Assembly: GCA_964036665.1 (NCBI GenBank)
Contig: OZ038532.1
Span: 8,246,001 to 8,310,000 of the forward strand
Source of the DNA: Gordius sp. MW1
Taxonomy: Eukaryota; Nematomorpha; Gordioida; Gordea; Gordiidae
Reading direction: 5' to 3'
DNA length: 64,000 bases
Under the pieces are notes generated by a model that was given only the letters and a program-made list of their open reading frames with translations, was not told the DNA's origin and ran no database searches. A program made the translations under genes and the position numbers. Within the stretch, counting starts at the first letter, position 1. Each line of letters begins with the position of its first letter. Shown here in pieces: positions 45,780 to 57,806 of the stretch.

Positions 45780-47880
45780 TGCCCCCCCCCCTTTATTTTT
45801 TACCCTCTTTCTCACCCGGGGAAGAACGGCGGGCAGGTGGGGTGTTTGCCCCCCCCCCCCTATTTTTTACCCTCTTTCTGATCCGGGGGAGAGGCGGGGG
45901 GGGGCATGGGGGTGTTTTGCCCCCCTCCCCCCTAAATTTTTACCCGCTTTCTGATGCGAGGGAGAGGGGGGTGTTTTGCCCCCCCCTTTTACCCTCTTTC
46001 TGATGCGAGGGAGAGGGAGGGGGTAGGGGGTGTTTTGTCCCCCCCCCCTATTTTTTTACCCTCTTTCTGATGCGAGGGAGGGGGGGGGGGCAGAGGGTGT
46101 TTTGCCCCCCCCCTTCCCTAAATTTTTATCCTCTTTCTGATGCGAGGGAGAGGGGGGGCAGGGGTGTTTTGCCCCCCCCCCCCCTAATTTTTTATCCTCT
46201 TTCTAATGCGGGGGAGAGGGGGCATGGGGGGGGGGGGTGTTTTGCCCCCCCCCCCTAATTTTTTACCCTCTTTCTGATGTGGGGGAGAGGGGGGGGGAAA
46301 GGGGGTGTTTTGCCCCCCCCCCCTAATTTTTTACCCTCTTTCTGATCCGGGGGAGAGGCGGGGCATGGGGGGTGTTTTGCCCCCCCCCCCATTTTTTACC
46401 CTCTTTCTGATGCGAGCGAGAGGGGGGGGGGCAGGGGGTGTTTTGCCCCCCCCCCCAATTTTTTACCCTCTTTTTAATGCGGGTGAGAGGGGGGAAGGGG
46501 GGGGGGGTGTTTTGCCCCCCCCCTAATTTTTTACCCTCTTTCTGATGCGGGGGAGAGGGGGGCAGGGGGTGTTTTGTCCCCCCCCCCCTAAATTTTTACC
46601 CTCTTTCTGATGCGAGGGAGGGGGGGGGGGCAGAGGGTGTTTTGCCCACCCTTCCCTAAATTTTTATCCTCTTTCTGATGCGAGGGAGAGGGGGGCAGGG
46701 GGTGTTTTGCCCCCCCCCTAAATTTTTTATCCTCTTTCTAATGCGGGGGAGAGGGGGCATGGGGGGTGTTTTGCCCCCCCCCTAATTTTTTACCCTCTTT
46801 CTGATGTGGGGGAGAGGGGGGGGGCATAGGGGGTGTTTTGCCCCCCCCCTAATTTTTTACCCTCTTTCGGATCCGGGGGAGAGGCGGGGCATGGGGGGTG
46901 TTTTGCCCCCCCCCCTTTTTTACCCTCTTTCTGATGCGAGCGAGAGGGGGGGGCAGGGGGTGTTTTGCCCCCCCCCCCCCCAATTTTTTACCCTCTTTTT
47001 AATGCGGGTGAGAGGGGGGAAGGGGGGGGGGGTGTTTTGCCCCCCCCCCCCCTAATTTTTTACCCTCTTTCTGATGCGGGGTAGAGGGGGGCAGGGGGAT
47101 GTTTTGCCCCCCTCCCCCCTAATTTTTTATCCTCTTTCTGATGCGAGGGAGAGGGGGGTGGCAGGGGGGTGTTTTGCCCCCCCCCCCCAATTTTTTACCC
47201 TCTTTCTGATGCGAGGGAGAGAGGGGTGTTTTGCCCCTCCTCCTAATTTTAAACCCTCTTTCTGATGTGGGGGAGAGAGGGGCACGGGGGGGGGGTTGTT
47301 TTGCCCCCCCCCCCTAATTTTTTACTCTCTTTCTAATGCGGGGGAGAGGGGGCAGGGGAGTTTTTTGCCCCCCCCCCCAATTTTTTACCCTCCATCTGAT
47401 GCAAGGGAGAGGGGGGTGGCAGGGGGGTGTTTTGCCCCCCCCCCCCTTATTTTTTACCCTCTTTCTTAAGTGGGGGAGAGGGGGGCATGGGGGGTTTTTT
47501 GCCCCCCCCCCTAATTTTTTACCCTCTTTCTGATGCGAGGGAGATGGGGGGCAGGGGGTGTTTTGCCCCCCTACCCCCTAATTTTTTACCCTCTTTCTGA
47601 TGCGAGGGAGAGAGGGGTGGCAGGGGGGTGTTTTGCCCCCCCCCCCCTAATTTTTTACCCTCTTTCTCATCCGAAAAGGGGGGCATGGGGGTGTTTAGCC
47701 CCCTCCCCCCCTTATTTTTTACCCTCTTTCTCACCCGGGAAGGGGGGGGGCATGGGGGGTGTTTTGCCCCCCCCCCCTTATTTTTTACCCTCTTTCTGAT
47801 GCCGGGGAGAGGGGGGGGGGGGTGAATCGACCCTCTTCTTATTTTTTACTCTCTTTATCACCCGGGGGGGCCGGAAAGCC
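45780..47880 (+). repeat. Minisatellite array, left arm of foldback copy 2
   Basis: About 30 units of 60-70 bp of the same type as 4225-5695, beginning with the same boundary unit (ctcacccggggaagaacggc). G and C tracts of 7-14 bases differ from unit to unit. Blocks of several units repeat as higher-order units (compare 46305-46500 with 46840-47045). Confidence 0.9.
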
Positions 47881-49190
47881 CTTTTTAACCCTTTCAAAAT
47901 ATTTTTGTGAATTTTTGCGGTCACAGTGGTGACAAATGTCATAATCAACAATTTCTATTGAGATTAATATTTTTTTTTAAAATAGACTTTTTATATGACT
48001 GAAAGATGTTCTACTATTATACAAAATATTTTTGGGAAGATTTGCGGTCACAGTGATGACAAATGTCTTAATCAACACATTCTATTGAAATTTATTTTTT
48101 TTTTTGAAAATTGCCTTATTATATGACAAAGATTTTCTAATATTCGAAAATATATTTTTGCAGATTTGCGGTCAAAAATTGTCTTAATATACCATATCAA
48201 TTAAAATAAATTTTTTTAATTTAACTTCATTTACGAAATAAGCTGTATTATTAAATATAATATTAATATGAAATTTTACCAGTTTAAAAAAAATTTGCCA
48301 TCATGGGTAAGTAATTTTACTATTTAAGTTATCTGGGCATTTAATGGAAAAACTTGGTATTTCCAAAAAGCATATCATGCTATTAATTACTATGCTTTCA
48401 CAAGGCACCAACACTCTACGTCCTGTTGACATAGACTTCTCGTTTACAATGCTTATAAGGATCATAAAAAATATCGGACTTTTCTGAGTAACAAAAATGA
48501 GTTAAGCATCTTAATTTAATTTATTGCTTATTATTTAATAAGAAACTTAATTTTCTAATTGATTATGACTTAATTAGTAGTTGACATAATAAAAAAAAGT
48601 TTAATTTTCATTTATTTTATTTATAATAATATGATTTGCAACTTCTACATACCTTGATATGTTGTACGTTAAAAAAGAAATGAATGTAAAATGATGTAAT
48701 AAAGAGCCTAGCCAGCCCACGCCACACCATGCCTTGTTGTGCCATGATTTTTTTATATATTTAGTTTAGTACTTAACTTAAATCTGATAGGTTTAAATCT
48801 GGTTTTGCGCATGCATTGCAACGAGAGAAGGAAGAGAGAGGGTGGATTAGTACATGAACATGTACATGCTACATGGGAGTGGTGATATGTCTAGTCGCGC
48901 GGGATGCCGTTCTCTGATATTGAAAATAGAGTTTAAATATAAAATAAAAGGGACATTATATAATTAATAAGTCTTTATCTTTTACAAGAGGCGAGGAATT
49001 CAAAATATATTTGAAATTAAATTTTGTAATTAAAATTGCTATTGACGGGAATATTTAGAGGGGGATATCTTAGCTGTCATTATTTTAGAATGAATTAAAA
49101 TATTAATTTTTAATTGAAGGATTGAATTCAAAATCTGCTCTCGAATGGCCAGATAAATCTCACTTTATAATCGTTTTCTATTTATTGAAA
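47880..49190. other. Non-coding core of foldback element, copy 2
   Basis: Reverse complement of the core at 5696-6985, about 1.3 kb, AT-rich and without a frame. Conservation of this length between two copies suggests it belonged to the mobile unit before amplification. Confidence 0.75.
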
Positions 49191-50640
49191 ACACCCCCTA
49201 TGCCCCCCTCTCCCCCGCATTAGAAAGAGGGTAAATAATTGGGGGGGGGGGCGGCAAAACACCCCCCATGCCCCCCCCCCCCTCTCCCCCACATTAGAAA
49301 GAGGGTAAAAAATAAGGGGGGGGGGCAAAACACCCCCCATGCCCCCCTCTCCCCCTGATCAGAAAGAGGGTTAAAAATTTGGGGGGGGGGCAAAACACCT
49401 CCTATGCCCCCCCTCTCCCCCACATCAGAAAGAGGGTAAAATATAGGGGGGGGGCAAAAGACCCCCCATGCCCCCCCTCTCCCCCTAATCAGAAAGAGTG
49501 CAAAAAATTAGGGGGGGGGGGGGTAAAACACCCCCTATGCCCCCCCCCCTCTCCCCCACATCAGAAAGAGGGTAAAAAATAAGGGGGGAGGGGGGCAAAA
49601 CACCCCCTATGCCCCCCCCTCTCCCCCACATCAGAAATAGGGTAAAAATTAAAGGGGGGGGGCAAAACACCCCCCATGACCCCCCTCTCAAGAGGGTAAA
49701 AAATAAGGGGGGGCGGGCAAAACACCCCCTATGCCCCCCCTCTCCTCTGGATCAGAAACAGGGTAAAAAATTAAGGGGGGGGGCAAAACACCCCCCATGC
49801 CCCCCTCTCCCCCGCATTAGAAAGAGGGTTAAAAATTAGGGGGGGGGGCAAAACACCCCTCATGCCCTCCTCTCCCCCGCATTAGAAAGAAGATAAAAAA
49901 TTAGGGCCCCCCCTCTCCCTCGCATCAGAAAGAAAGTAAAAAATTAGGGGGGGGGGGCAAAACACCCCCCATGCCCCCCCTCTCCCCCTGATCAGAAAGA
50001 GGGTAAAAAATTTGGGGGGGGGGGGGGGTAAAACACCCCCTGTGCCCCCCCCCCCTCTCAGCCACATCAGAAAGAGGGTAAAAAATAAGGGGGAAGGGGG
50101 GCAAAACACCCCCTATGCCCCCCCCCTCTCCCCCACATCAGAAATAGGGTAAAAAATTGGGGGGGGGGGGGCAAAACACCCCCATGCCCCCCCCCCTCTC
50201 AAGAGGGTAAAAAATAGGGGGGGGGGGCAAAACACCCCCCCATGCCCCCCTCTCCCCCGCATTAGAAAGGGGGTAAAAATAAGGGGGGGGCAAAACACCC
50301 CCCATGCCCCCTCTCTCCTCCTGATCAGAAAGAGGGTAAAAAATTTAGGGGGGGGGGCAAAACACCCCCTATGCCCCCCCCTCTCCCCCACATCAGAAAG
50401 AGGGTAAAAAATATAGGGGGGGGGGGGGCAAAACACCCCCCATGCCCCCCCCCTCTCCCCCTGATCAGAAAGAGGGTAAAAAATTGGGGGGGGGGGGTAA
50501 AACACCCCCTATGCCCCCCCCCTCTCCCCCACATCAGAAAGAGGGTAAAAAATAAGGGGGGAGGGGGGCAAAACACCCCCTGCCCCCCCTCTCCCTCGCC
50601 ACAGAAAGAGGGTAAAAATTTAGTGGGGGGGGGGGGCTAA
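49190..50640 (-). repeat. Minisatellite array, middle block of foldback copy 2
   Basis: Inverse-orientation units (ggggcaaaacaccccc, then tatgccccccctctccccca, then catcagaaagagggtaaaaa). The order of unit variants, such as the shortened gacccccctctcaagagggt unit near 49680, is repeated in the block starting at 51250, showing a segmental duplication. Confidence 0.9.
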
Positions 50641-51245
50641 TTAGTAGTTCACATAATAAAAAAAAGTTTAATTTTCATTTATTTTATTTATAATAATATG
50701 ATTTGCAACTTCTACATACCTTGATATGTTGTACTTTAAAATAGAAATGAATGTAAAATGATGTAATAAAGAGCCTAGCCAGCCCACGCCACACCATGCC
50801 TTCTTGTGCCATGATTTTTTTATATATTTAGTTTAGTACTTAATTTAAATCTGATAGGTTTAAATCTGGTTTTGCGCATGCAAGAAGGAAGAGAGAGGGT
50901 GGATTAGTACATGAACATGAACATGCTACATGGGAGTGGTGATATGTCTAGTCGCGCGGGATGCCGTTCTCTGATATTGAAAATAGAGTTTAAATATAAA
51001 ATAAAAGGGACATTATATAATTAATAAGTCTTTATCTTTTACAAGAGGCGAGGAATTCAAAATATATTTGAAATTAAATTTTGTGATTAAAATTGCTATT
51101 GCCGGGAATATTTAGAGGGGGATATCTTAGCTGTCATTATTTTAGAATGAATTAAAATATTAATTTTTAATTGAAGGATTGAATTCAAAATCTGCTCTCG
51201 AATGGCCAGATAAATCTCACTTTATAATCGTTTTCTATTTATTGA
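50640..51245. repeat. Duplicated half core
   Basis: Near-identical to 48571-49195, lacking a few bases (for example a missing tgcaacgaga after cgcatgcaa). With the array that follows, it marks a tandem duplication of about 2.07 kb within the element. Confidence 0.85.
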
Positions 51246-53345
51246 AAACACCCCCTATGCCCCCCTCTCCCCCGCATTAGAAAGAGGGTAAATAATTGGG
51301 GGGGGGGCGGCAAAACACCCCCATGCCCCCCCCCCTCTCCCCCACATTAGAAAGAGGGTAAAAAATAGGGGGGGGGCAAAACACCCCCCATGCCCCCCTC
51401 TCCCCCTGATCAGAAAGAGGGTAAAAAATTAGGGGGGGGGGCAAAACACCCCCTATGCCCCCCCCCTCTCCCCCACATCAGAAAGAGGGTAAAATATAGG
51501 GGGGGGGCAAAAGACCCCCCATGCCCCCCTCTCCCCCTAATCAGAAAGAGGGCAAAAAATTAGGGGGGGGGGGGTAAAACACCCCCTATGCCCCCCCCTC
51601 TCCCCCACATCAGAAAGAGGGTAAAAAATAAGGGGGGAGGGGGGCAAAACACCCCCTATGCCCCCCCCCTCTCCCCCACATCAGAAATAGGGTAAAAATT
51701 AAAGGGGGGGGGGCAAAACACCCCCCATGACCCCCCTCTCAAGAGGGTAAAAAATAAGGGGGGGGGGCAAAACACCCCCTATGCCCCCCCTCTCCTCTGG
51801 ATCAGAAACAGGGTAAAAAATTAAGGGGGGGGGGCAAAACACCCCCCATGCCCCCCTCTCCCCCTGATCAGAAAGAGGGTAAAAAATTAGGGGGGGGGGC
51901 AAAACACCCCCTATGCCCCCCCCCCTCTCCCCCACATCAGAAAGAGGGTAAAATATAGGGGGGGGCAAAAGACCCCCCATGCCCCCCCTCTCCCCCTAAT
52001 CAGAAAGAGGGCAAAAAATTAGGGGGGGGGGGTAAAACACCCCCTATGCCCCCCCCCTCTCCCCCACATCAGAAAGAGGGTAAAAATAAGGGGGGAGGGG
52101 GGCAAAACACTCCCTATGCCCCCCCTCTCCCCCACATCAGAAATAGGGTAAAAATTAAAGGGGGGGGGGGCAAAACACCCCCCATGACCCCCCTCTCAAG
52201 AGGGTAAAAAATAAGGGGGGGGGCAAAACACCCCCTATGCCCCCCCTCTCCTCTGGATCAGAAACAGGGTAAAAAATTAAGGGGGGGGGGCAAAACACCC
52301 CCCATGCCCCCCTCTCCCCCGCATTAGAAAGAGGGTTAAAAATTAGGGGGGGGGGCAAAACACCCCTCATGCCCTCCTCTCCCCCGCATTAGAAAGAAGA
52401 TAAAAAATTAGGGCCCCCCCCCCTCTCCCTCGCATCAGAAAGAAAGTAAAAAATTAGGGGGGGGGGGGGCAAAACACCCCCTATGCCCCCCCCTCTCCCC
52501 CTGATCAGAAAGAGGGTAAAAAATTTGGGGGGGGGGGGGGTAAAACACCCCCTGTGCCCCCCCCCCTCTCAGCCACATCAGAAAGAGGGTAAAAAATAAG
52601 GGGGGAGGGGGGCAAAACACCCCCTATGCCAGCCCCTCTCCCCCACATCAGAAATAGGGTAAAAAATTGGGGGGGGGGCAAAACACCCCCATGCCCCCCC
52701 TCTCAAGAGGGTAAAAAATAGGGGGGGGGGCAAAACACCCCCCCATGCCCCCCTCTCCCCCGCATTAGAAAGGGGGTAAAAAATAAGGGGGGGGGGGGCA
52801 AAACACCCCCCATGCCCCCTCTCTCCCCCTGATCAGGAAGAGGGTAAAAAATTTAGGGGGGGGGGGCAAAACACCCCCCATGCCCCCCCCTCTCCCCCAC
52901 ATCAGAAAGAGGGTAAAAAATATAGGGGGGGGGGCAAAACACCCCCCCATGCCCCCCCTCTCCCCCTGATCAGAAAGAGGGTAAAAAATTAGGGGGGGGG
53001 GGGGTAAAACACCCCCTATGCCCCCCCCCTCTCCCCCGGATCAGAAAGAGGGTAAAAAATAAGGGGGGGGGGGGCAAACACCCCACCTGCCCGCCGTTCT
53101 TCCCCAGGTGAGAAAGAGGGTAAAAAATAAAGGGGGGGGGGCAAAACACCCCCTGCCCCCCCTCTCCCTCGCCACAAAAAGAGGGTAAAAATTTAGTGGG
53201 GGGGGCAAAACACCCCCTGCCCCCCCCCGCCTCTCCCCCGGATCAGAAAGAGGGTAAAAAATAAGGGGGGGGGCAAACACCCCACCTGCCCGCCGTTCTT
53301 CCCCAGGTGAGAAAGAGGGTAAAAAATAAAGGGGGGGGGGGCAAA
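51245..53345 (-). repeat. Minisatellite array, right arm of foldback copy 2
   Basis: About 30 inverse-orientation units ending in the boundary unit ctgcccgccgttcttcccca (twice, near 53090 and 53290). It includes further internal higher-order duplications of about 450 bp (51700-51960 compared with 52150-52330). Confidence 0.9.
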
Positions 53346-54330
53346 TCTTCACAAATTTTTTTTTCATAAATAAAACATATTGATTCACTACCTACTTCTA
53401 TAATGCATAATAATTAACTATAATTTACTGAATTTACTAGATTGTGACGTCATGATACATTTATTTTTATTTTCTTAAATTAAAAGTTCATTACCTAAAT
53501 CTAAATACACAAATATGATGAACAATAAAAACAAATTGATATATTTGCATGCCCAACCTAAAACGACCAAAACCAAACCGAAAGGTTAATAATATTATCC
53601 ACCCAAACCCTTTAGCTCTTTAATACACTCAAACCTAAACGCCAAAGGTGCCCCCAAAAAAAACACCCAAAACGCTTTGGGTGTTTTTTACGAAAACGCC
53701 AAACGCCAAAGCCCTCCCAAGAAAATTCACCTAACACTGAAAATGTTGGGTGAAAAAAAACGCCAACGCTTGCAGGCAACCAATAGAAACCCTTGGTTTT
53801 TTACAACACTACTACACACGCGCTGTTTACTAACACATCTCTCTCTCCCTTTCTCCATCTCTTACACTCCGCTTCCATATATATCCAAGCACACATGAAG
53901 GGGGCGGGAGTGGAAGAGAACGAGAAGAGAGTAGGTGAAGGGAGAGAGATATGTATTAGTAAACATCGCGTACGTAGTATGAACTCTAATGTCTCCGTTT
54001 ACCAGACATCGTGGGACGAATTTTGACAAGGAGAGGGGGTTTACGCAAACGCGTATAAATTTCAATATAAGGGTGATATAATAAAATAAAATAAGGGATC
54101 TATAGATAAAATCTTAATCTACATGAATATATCACTATTTTTCACTAAATATTAAAAATACTGTGGCAATATAGCCTCAAAAAGACTTAAAAAGGGCATT
54201 TTTGGCACTTTCAACCTCGTATATCTAAAAACTAAAAATTGTAAAAATAAACTCAAACAGATTATTTTTCAGCGCAAAATTCTCTATCAGAATTATTGGT
54301 CGGATTGCAAGATGTTTTTGTAGACCTGTG

Positions 54331-54417
54331 TAATTTTCCTCAATAAATAAAGTATTTATAAAAGTTCTATAGCAGGTTTTACAAAAAATTAACTTTTTAA
54401 ATATTTGTATGAAAAAA
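54331..54417. repeat. Direct repeat of about 85 bp flanking palindromic copy B (right)
   Basis: The second copy of 44841-44927 in the same orientation, a few differences apart. Confidence 0.8.
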
Positions 54418-54689
54418 ACTAATTATTTTGCATTTTATACTTGATTTTACCTTCTAAATCAATCAAAATGACGAAAGAAACGCAAATAGAGGGTATTACC
54501 TTCGAAAAGCCAATAGTCATCCTTCCAAAACGTACAACTTTCAATTTACAGTTTTTTTGATACTGTATAAATTTAAACAATTTGGTGTAGGCGACCCATA
54601 AATTGAATATGACTATAGACTCTATTCAAATCATGCGCATATGTATAGTATAAACAAAATATTAAAAAAACGAAAAAAATTTCCAATCA

Positions 54690-55930
54690 GACTTTGGCCA
54701 TTGGTCATTTTTTCCATTAGTCAGACGGCCAAATAAAATAGTCTATAAATTATAATATAGAAAGAAAATGCAATATCTACTTTGGCCGGTGGTCATTTTT
54801 GTAAAATGGTCAGCAGACAGCCAACTAACTAGCCTATAATTATAATCTAGAAAAAAAAATTGATTAATCTCATTTTGGCCAGTGGTTATTTATTTTATTG
54901 ATCAGTAGCCAGCAAACGGCCAAATAGTCTATATTTAAAATATAGAAAAAAAATTTGACACACTTTGGCCATTGGTCATTTTTTTCCATTGGTCAGTAGC
55001 CAGGAGACGGTGAAAAAGAATATAAATACATAAGAGAGAAAAAAACGAAAAAACAAATTTCGTTCACTTTGGCCAATGGTCATTTTTTTGTTGGTCAGTA
55101 ACCAGGCACGGTCAAAAAGGATATAAATACATAAGAGACAAAAAACAAAAAAAAGATTTCAATTTACACTTTGGCCAATGGTCATTTTTTCTATTGGTCA
55201 GCAGCCAGCGGACGGCCAAAAAGAATGGTATCAACAAGAACAATATATTAATAAAAAAAAATTATTCGAACCCACATCAGTCGAGGCATAGGCTTTTGTA
55301 GGAGGCACAGGGACCCATATCAGTAGAGGCATAGGACCTTGTAGGGGGGGACAAAGGGTATCAATGTTAACAGAATATAGCAATGCAAAAAACGAAAAAA
55401 AATTTAAATTCACACTTTGATGGTCATTTTTTTCATTGATCAATAGCCAGGAAACGGTCAAAAAGCCATATTGTCAATGGAACCAACAAGAAATATTAAT
55501 TAAAAAATAAAATAAAATTTGCCCTCGGATTTGAACCCACATCAGTAGAGTGTAGGGGGGGGGCACAGGTACCCATATTAGTAGAGGCATAGGCCCTTGT
55601 AGGGGGGGGGGGAGCAAAGGGTAATTATCAATGTTAACCAAATAACAAATAATTATTTATTTTAAAAAAAATAAAATTGCCCTCGCCGAGATTTGAACCC
55701 ACATCAGTGTACAATTTGGACAAAGGACGGCACAGGGACCCATATCAGTAGAGCATAGGCCCTTGTAGGGGGGCACAGGGTTATCAATGTTAACCAATTA
55801 TAGCAATTAAAAAAATTTCGATTTACACTTTGGCCAACATTTATTGGTCAGTAGCCAGCACACGGTGAAAAAGCCATATTATCAATGGTATCAACAAGAA
55901 CAATATATTTAAAAAAAAATTTAAAAAAAT
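54690..55930. repeat. Tandem repeat of about 90 bp (actttggccattggtcattt)
   Basis: Eight diverged units start near 54690, 54778, 54870, 54960, 55065, 55168, 55422 and 55828. Each has actttggcca..ggtcatttt, then a ggtcag..agccag..ggacggcc block. Between later units lie segments with acccacatcagtagaggcat and cccttgtaggggg. On the minus strand, gggttcgaatcccggcg (55944) fits a pol III B box, but no A box or tRNA fold is seen. Confidence 0.65.
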
Positions 55931-56124
55931 TTCCCCTCGCCGGGATTCGAACCCACATCAATAGATACAAGTTGGACGGACAACGGACGGGCTGACAGCG
56001 GACCGACAACGAAAAGCGAGCCCATAAATTGCATAGCAATTAATTCATAAAAACACAACTTTATTTATACTTATACAAACAAATCTATATAATTTTTTAG
56101 AGGGCCAGCGGGCCTTACTTATAA

Positions 56125-57343
56125 TTACGCCGCTGGATTTCGAAACGAACGAGATTCGACCAATATTAAAATGAAGATTCGAATTCGATTCGAAGAAAAT
56201 TTAAGAATTTGAAATCGTTTCAAATATTTATTAGGTTTTTTTAATTATGGCTACTATGAATTTTATTTTGCATATTTGAAAAGTTTATTTGAAAAATATT
56301 TAAAAAAATACACACATTGAAAATAAAAATCTATATGGCGAACATAAAACTATAATATGTCCAAAACAATCAAGAACCGTTTTTAGTCAAATTTTAAGGC
56401 AAATTATCTTTTTAACACTTTTTCCTTAAACGATTGCTTGTGTTTATTCAATAAATTGGTTCCGGTTGAAAATATTCTTTTGCACGGGGTAAATGAATGA
56501 TCCAGGTATAGAGAGAAGATTTTTCGCCAATTTTTGGATGGCTGGAAAACAACGTTGATTTGATTTCCACCATTTTAAAGGCTCACCATTAGAGGCCACA
56601 CGTGGTTTGTGCGTAATGTCTTGAATGGAGACTTCGCCTAGTCGCTCTTAATAGACGATCCAGTGTTGATACCTCGCTAGTTGATACAAAATCGGACTTC
56701 CTATAGCAGTTTTCAAGTCATCTTTAATTTCTCTATAGGATAACATACCGGTTATACCAAGTTAATTGTGGGATTTGCCCCCCGGATATCATATTAGTTG
56801 CACTGTAAAAGGGAAAAAGTATCAATTTAACCTTTTCAATTTGTTACCATTCAATGTTAGATAGATATTCCCAAATCCAATGCCTGCCTTACAAAAATAG
56901 CCTTTTCTATCATTATATAATAGGTGATGTTCGATCTCACTACCATGTCGAGTTTTGCCTTTATGTTATTAATTGGGTCAAATTCGTAACATATAGGCTT
57001 TAATCGTGAAATATTTTTGGGCGGTCTTGCATTTTTTATCAAAGTCCATAATTAAATTAAATTGTGATTCTCGGTCTCCATAACTTATGTAACTTTGAAA
57101 AATTTTAAATTAAACTTTTTCAAATTGTAGTAGGAAATACAACTAAAATGCGGTAAGATAAAAATAGCTAAATATTTGAGTCTCGTCTATTTAAATTAAA
57201 CTTAAATAAAATATAATTTGATTTTTCAAGGATTCGATTCGGAAATTCGAATCTTAGCAGCGTAAATATTCGATTCGAAACTCACACGTATGGATTCGAA
57301 TTCGGATTCACATTTTCGAATCGATATTTCTCAGAGGCGTCGT
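56125..57343 (-). mobile_element. hAT element with transposase remnant, inserted in another hAT relic
   Basis: Starts ttacgccgctggatttcg and ends tctcagaggcgtcgt, with imperfect inverted ends rich in gattcgaattcg. The perfect 8-bp duplication acttataa flanks it (56117-56124 and 57344-57351). The minus strand between about 56720 and 56430 reads PLKWWKSNQRCFPAIQKLAK, then NLLSIPGSF, matching the hAT (ZBED-type) C-terminal pattern PL.WW..N...FP.L..LA..YL.IP. Stops break it. The flanks join to gggccttacttataactatg, then cacggccc, like the intact gggccttataactaggcccg at 63104, an empty site. Confidence 0.7.
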
Positions 57344-57446
57344 ACTTATAACTATGCACGGCCCGAGCCCGCTAGGTTTTATTACGGCCCGTCCCCGGCG
57401 CGTTGTTTCCTTTAAAGCAAAAGCTTGCGGGCCATGCAGGTCTCTA
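57344..57446. mobile_element. Right end of a G/C-ended hAT relic
   Basis: cacggcccgagcccgctagg, then ggcccgtccccggcgcg and gggccatgcaggtctcta match the right end of the element at 60903-63243. It is separated from its left part by the 56125-57343 insertion. Confidence 0.55.
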
Positions 57447-57806
57447 AGCGAAATTACCCGCAATAAAATATATTTTAATCGTAATAAAAAATGCTAATTA
57501 AATAATAATGAAATTATGTATTTAAATATATTATATTATGGCTACATTAAATCATATGGGTATAGTGAGTATGTACAAACCAATTGAAGCCCTACATAAG
57601 TCACTTAATTTAGTTAAAATATTTATTTATTTAAAAACAAATAAAACTAATTAGTATTAATTAAGTTATTATTTAAATAATTGCTTGAGGGGGTCAAAAA
57701 GGCTAATATTTTTCCTTTGGGGGTTTCGAAGAGGACAAAATTTTGCTCTGGGGCGGGGGGCCTCTAGCTACGCTACTTATTTATAATGTTAACATACATT
57801 CATATA

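Larger units (their letters stand above)
45302..53811. mobile_element. 8.5-kb hAT-type foldback element with minisatellite arms, copy 2
   Basis: The ends are tagtgttgtaaaaacggctg and, inverted, tagtgttgtaaaaaacc, bounded by the perfect 8-bp duplication ctacacac (45294-45301 and 53812-53819). It is the same family as 3782-8410 in opposite orientation, with the two distinguishable ends swapped accordingly. Order: end A, array (45780-47880), core (47880-49190), array, duplicated half core (50640-51245), array, end B. There is no transposase gene. It is inserted inside the palindromic TA element. Confidence 0.9.
44931..54330. mobile_element. Palindromic TA-target element, copy B, split by a giant hAT foldback
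   Basis: The ends are cacagctctac and, inverted, cacaggtctac, with TA on each side (44929-44930 and 54331-54332). Arms of about 370 and 510 bp match those of copy A (37831-39848). The insertion of 45302-53811 falls at ctacacac; copy A's left arm keeps the uninterrupted ctacacacgcttactaac. Confidence 0.85.
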
